A stretch of DNA of 7,618 nucleotides from JAVBPB01 sp031549965 (GTDB lineage Bacteria > Bacillota > Clostridia > Lachnospirales > Lachnospiraceae). This document shows, piece by piece, positions 5,298-7,618 of this stretch; within the stretch, counting starts at the first letter, position 1; each line of letters begins with the position of its first letter. The stretch is from contig JAVBPB010000130.1 in NCBI GenBank assembly GCA_031549965.1, positions 1 through 7,618 of the forward strand. Reading direction: 5' to 3'. Both the position numbers and the translations under genes were made by a program. The notes under the pieces were generated by a model. It made no database searches. It was not told the origin of the DNA and saw only the letters and a list, made by a program, of their open reading frames with translations.

Positions 5298-6671
5298 TTA
5301 CGCTGATTGAAATTGCGATTTTAATAGTGCTGGAAGTGCATCCATAAATGCATCCACCATTTCATCGATTTTTTCGTCTGATAGCTCAGTGTTATTGGTA
5401 AGCGTTGTTCTGAACATTTGAAGCATCATTTGAAAAGCCTGCATCCATGTGATATCAGACATTTCATCAGAAAAATATAAAAAGAGTTCGCCGAGTGAAC
5501 GGTTGTCATTCGATTCACGGTTCTCCAGCGATAGCATCATATATCTGGTAAAAACAACTGCAGTATGTGCAGTCATTGCATCATAGGACAGGGAGTTACA
5601 CTCTTTGCTCAGATTGAGATAACTTTTGCAGACTTTGAAGAAAATTTCGATATCCCACCTTTTTCCATAGACACGGATGATTTCCTCTTCATCCAGATTC
5701 ACATCTGTAGAAATAAGGCAGAGATATTCCTTTTGCTTATTGCGGTTACGGACATAAACCACTTTTGCTGGAATAATTTTGCCGTCTTTTACAACATCAA
5801 CTATAACAGAGAGCAGATATTTTGATCTGCCACGTCTTTTTTTATTTTTGTTGTAGATGGATATCAGCGAAATGTCTTCGCCATTGTAACGAAAAAACAT
5901 CTTCGGTGTTTTCTTCACCATACCAATTACATCATAACCAATTGACTTTACAGCATGCAATGTACTTGGAGAGGAAAACCAGCTGTCAAAAACAACATAT
6001 TTTGCGGGTATTGCTGTTTTTTTAGCGAATTGCAGCAGTTCCAGCATAGCATGAGTTCCTTTTTCCATGGACAGTTTTCTGCGTTTGTAACCAACTGTTC
6101 TTTTATCGACATCAACTGCTTCATTGATCCGATTCTTCTTGTTTTCTGAGGAAAGAAGAACACTGTTAACCGGAAGAAATGTGCTTCCGTCTGACCATCC
6201 TAATGTGAGCATTCTAAAACCTAAACAGTATTTATGTTTTGCATGGTCAAAGACTTTTGCAAGAAGTTCCACCTTTTTTGAGCGGTTGCGTTCAAACATG
6301 GAATCGTCTATGATAAGAACATTGGTACGTTCCTCCGAATCCAAAGGAAGAATCGCATCATGAATAATTCTTGATGCAAGAATCGTTGTAAAACGGATCC
6401 AGTTAATCTGAATCATTTTCATAAAACGATATACGGTATCTTTTGCAAAATCAGGAGTATTTCTGCCTGTGATTAGATTCATATACATGCTTCTGTTAGA
6501 AAAAATCAACAGAAATAGATACTGAAAAATTTCAATTACCGGAGTTCCCTTTTCCTTATAGGCATTCGATTCCTTTAAGGCGGATGAAATATGAAATCTT
6601 GTAAAAAATCTTTTAATAGATTTAGAAATATGTTTATCATTTTGGGTTGCTTGTGTTATACTTGTATTCAT
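5298..6671 (-). CDS. IS4-family DDE transposase
   Basis: This 457-aa transposase cuts and rejoins the ends of the surrounding element by a DDE-type reaction. Its start, ATG 6671-6669, has GGAGG eight bases upstream (6684-6680). The RNase-H-like fold is marked by NVLIIDDSMFERNRS (Asp122/Asp123), KYVVFDSWFSSP (Asp229) and YGKRWDIEIFFKVCK. The last fits the IS4 signature Y-(2)-R-(3)-E-(6)-K exactly: Tyr335, Arg338, catalytic Glu342, Lys349. The long beta-strand-rich insertion between the second Asp and the Glu (about 240-330) is usual for IS4 members. The N-terminal 60 residues are basic and probably bind the terminal repeats. Length and all motifs are complete, and no frameshift is visible. A TATAAT at 6717-6712 could serve as the -10 element, but no good -35 accompanies it. 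The ORF ends 33 bases inside the left inverted repeat. Confidence 0.95.
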   Translation of the reverse strand: MNTSITQATQNDKHISKSIKRFFTRFHISSALKESNAYKEKGTPVIEIFQYLFLLIFSNRSMYMNLITGRNTPDFAKDTVYRFMKMIQINWIRFTTILASRIIHDAILPLDSEERTNVLIIDDSMFERNRSKKVELLAKVFDHAKHKYCLGFRMLTLGWSDGSTFLPVNSVLLSSENKKNRINEAVDVDKRTVGYKRRKLSMEKGTHAMLELLQFAKKTAIPAKYVVFDSWFSSPSTLHAVKSIGYDVIGMVKKTPKMFFRYNGEDISLISIYNKNKKRRGRSKYLLSVIVDVVKDGKIIPAKVVYVRNRNKQKEYLCLISTDVNLDEEEIIRVYGKRWDIEIFFKVCKSYLNLSKECNSLSYDAMTAHTAVVFTRYMMLSLENRESNDNRSLGELFLYFSDEMSDITWMQAFQMMLQMFRTTLTNNTELSDEKIDEMVDAFMDALPALLKSQFQSA

Positions 6672-6756
6672 AGCATGAGCCTCCGGTTGTGTAATTTTGT
6701 GTGGTAACTTAATTATATCAAATCCATTGGTTTCATGCTATATTTTTGCCAGTTTT

Positions 6757-6806
6757 TATTGAATTTTCAAGGTGCATAGACAACTATTCAAGTGCGAAGT
6801 TTGAGT
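6757..6806 (-). repeat. IS terminal inverted repeat, right end
   Basis: Blocks 6792-6806 and 6757-6779 are exact reverse complements of the left-end blocks. The 12-base spacer between them (6780-6791) does not match the left spacer. Together with the left repeat they define the limits of the element. Confidence 0.9.
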
Positions 6807-6941
6807 TTATAATTAATATTATCATATCTTATATACTTATATTCTTAAAATTCATTTTCTATCAAGGCTTATATTAAGTCAATATAGATGGGAAAACTGT
6901 TATAATTGTAGATATTCTACATCTGCCATAAATATCAAAAT

Positions 6942-7618
6942 CTAGTCAAATTCTGATACAATTTCTTTGCAATATTGTTCTGACAGATATTTATATGTTG
7001 CAGTATATGATTCTTTACTCCAATATGGCACCATTACATCTAATACATAATCAATTCTACCGTCTATTATTAAGTTGCTCATATTTTCAGGTAATGTACC
7101 CTTAATTACAGGAAGAACTACTTTTAATACAATTTCCCATAATGCTTCTTTTAACTGTTGTGGAGATTCTGCGGCTTCACTTCCTTCAAATGAGGATATA
7201 ATTCCATCTATAATGAAACTTCTGGATGGTTCTTCTACAACTGTACATGCGTATAGAGATAATGAACTTACGAACTTTGTTATTAGTGAGGATCCGATTT
7301 CTTCGTGTAAACTCTTTCCATCTGATTCAAGCATTGTATTTGGACAATGGTTGTGGAGAAATTCTGTTATTTTATGAGTATATTCTGATTTTATGTATAT
7401 TCTTTGTCCGCTTGGTAATGGCAGAGGTAACATTAGACAGTTAACAAATCATATTCATCTGAGATGTATGTTACTTTATATGCATTTTCAATGATTTCAT
7501 CCTGATATTTTGCCATAAATTCTTTTGAAAAACCTTGACCGTCGAAAGATATACAGCGGACTATTTTATCTGAAAGAATAGCTACGTATTGAGCTTTATT
7601 TCCTCCCTTGGAATGACC
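6942..7618 (-). pseudogene. Mbeg1-like alpha/beta hydrolase (lipase), 3' part, one-base frameshift, 5' end outside the window
   Basis: From 7618 the frame reads GHSKGGNKAQYVAILSD and then RCISFDGQGFSKEFMAKY. GHSKG is the G-x-S-x-G nucleophile elbow, and SFDGQGFS is typical of Mbeg1-like (DUF2974) hydrolases. At SDEYDLLTV the frame stops (TAA 7435-7433). The natural continuation, FVNCLMLPLPLPSGQRIYIK, is in a second frame, so one T has been lost near 7448. That frame continues to 6942 through ESDGKSLHEEIGSSLITKF and IISSFEGSEAAESPQQLKEA to MSNLIIDGRIDYVLDVMVPY and KEIVSEFD. The C-terminal domain of about 120 residues is helix-rich and may be a targeting or partner-binding region. The ATG at 7433 within this frame has no ribosome-binding site, so a separate 163-aa protein is unlikely. 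Enzymes of this fold hydrolyse ester or lipid bonds; the substrate is unknown. The bases at 7014-7084 recur at the left edge of the window. Between its stop and the IS (6807-6941) there is no gene, only a small inverted repeat at 6907-6921. Confidence 0.82.
7014..7084. repeat. Direct repeat, copy 2 (hydrolase C-terminal segment)
   Basis: This is the partner of 1-71, in the same orientation and about 7 kb away, lying in the native C-terminal part of the hydrolase at 7618-6942. Its high identity contrasts with the strongly diverged hydrolase N-termini, so the duplication is recent. Such a repeat could delete or amplify everything between the copies by recombination. Confidence 0.95.

Larger units (their letters stand above)
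5217..6806 (-). mobile_element. Complete IS4-family insertion sequence (about 1590 bp)
   Basis: The element is bounded by inverted repeats 5217-5265 and 6757-6806 and contains a single full-length transposase gene. TTATA is present directly outside both ends (5212-5216 and 6807-6811), a possible 5-bp target duplication. IS4-family elements often make longer duplications, and the flanks are so AT-rich that this match could be chance. It lies between the hydrolase 3' half and the riboswitch, and interrupts no recognisable gene. Its base composition looks richer in GC than the surrounding DNA, consistent with recent arrival. With an intact reading frame and near-perfect ends, it is probably active or recently so. 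Confidence 0.9.

Noticed and set aside
5565..6363. Several plus-strand open frames within the IS
   Set aside because: All are antisense shadows of the full-length transposase, which has complete catalytic motifs.
6907..6921. Inverted repeat TGTAGA-TAT-TCTACA
   Set aside because: It has only six-base arms without a T tract or nearby promoter. It is not distinguishable from chance in AT-rich spacer DNA.

Overview
The window is AT-rich DNA from a low-GC Gram-positive bacterium, most likely a member of the Clostridia. The clues are strong AAGGAGG-type ribosome-binding sites, TTG starts, Gram-positive lipoprotein signal peptides, a GEMM-type (c-di-GMP-I) riboswitch and an IS4-family transposase. 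Every convincing gene lies on the minus strand, so the locus is read from high to low coordinates. It is an accessory, decaying region: only one lipoprotein, two small unknown proteins and one transposase look intact.

In transcription order: (1) 7618-6942 is the 3' half of an Mbeg1-like (DUF2974-type) alpha/beta-hydrolase gene. It carries the GHSKGG nucleophile elbow and is broken by a one-base deletion. (2) 6806-5217 is a complete IS4-family insertion sequence with two-block inverted ends and a 457-aa DDE transposase. (3) About 5080-4912 is a c-di-GMP-I riboswitch with an enlarged P3 hairpin and a plausible terminator. (4) 4878-4764 is a remnant of a duplicated copy of the next two genes. 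(5) 4697-4013 holds two overlapping small genes of unknown function. (6) 4012-3062 is the broken C-terminal part of a large RTX/EF-hand calcium-binding protein. (7) 2972-1 is a tandem array in which a cystatin-like-sized lipoprotein gene alternates with an Mbeg1-like hydrolase gene. Lipoprotein A (2972-2205) is intact. Hydrolase A (2204-1811), lipoprotein B (1721-1130), hydrolase-leader/lipoprotein C (1130-279) and hydrolase D (277-1) are all damaged by nonsense codons, one-base shifts, internal deletions or chimeric joins.

The lipoprotein and hydrolase genes are tightly coupled. The last codons of the lipoprotein (W/L-E-E-N/E) themselves form the GGAGG ribosome-binding site of the hydrolase, whose ATG overlaps or touches the stop codon. 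A secreted lipase partnered with a membrane-anchored lipoprotein resembles a lipase toxin with its lipoprotein immunity factor. The array then looks like a store of orphan effector/immunity modules beside a calcium-binding surface-protein fragment. That function is inferred; the repeat architecture and the lesions are read directly from the sequence.

A 71-bp direct repeat (70/71 identical) joins the two ends of the window (1-71 and 7014-7084). The hydrolase at the left edge therefore acquired its 3' end recently from a copy like the one at the right edge.
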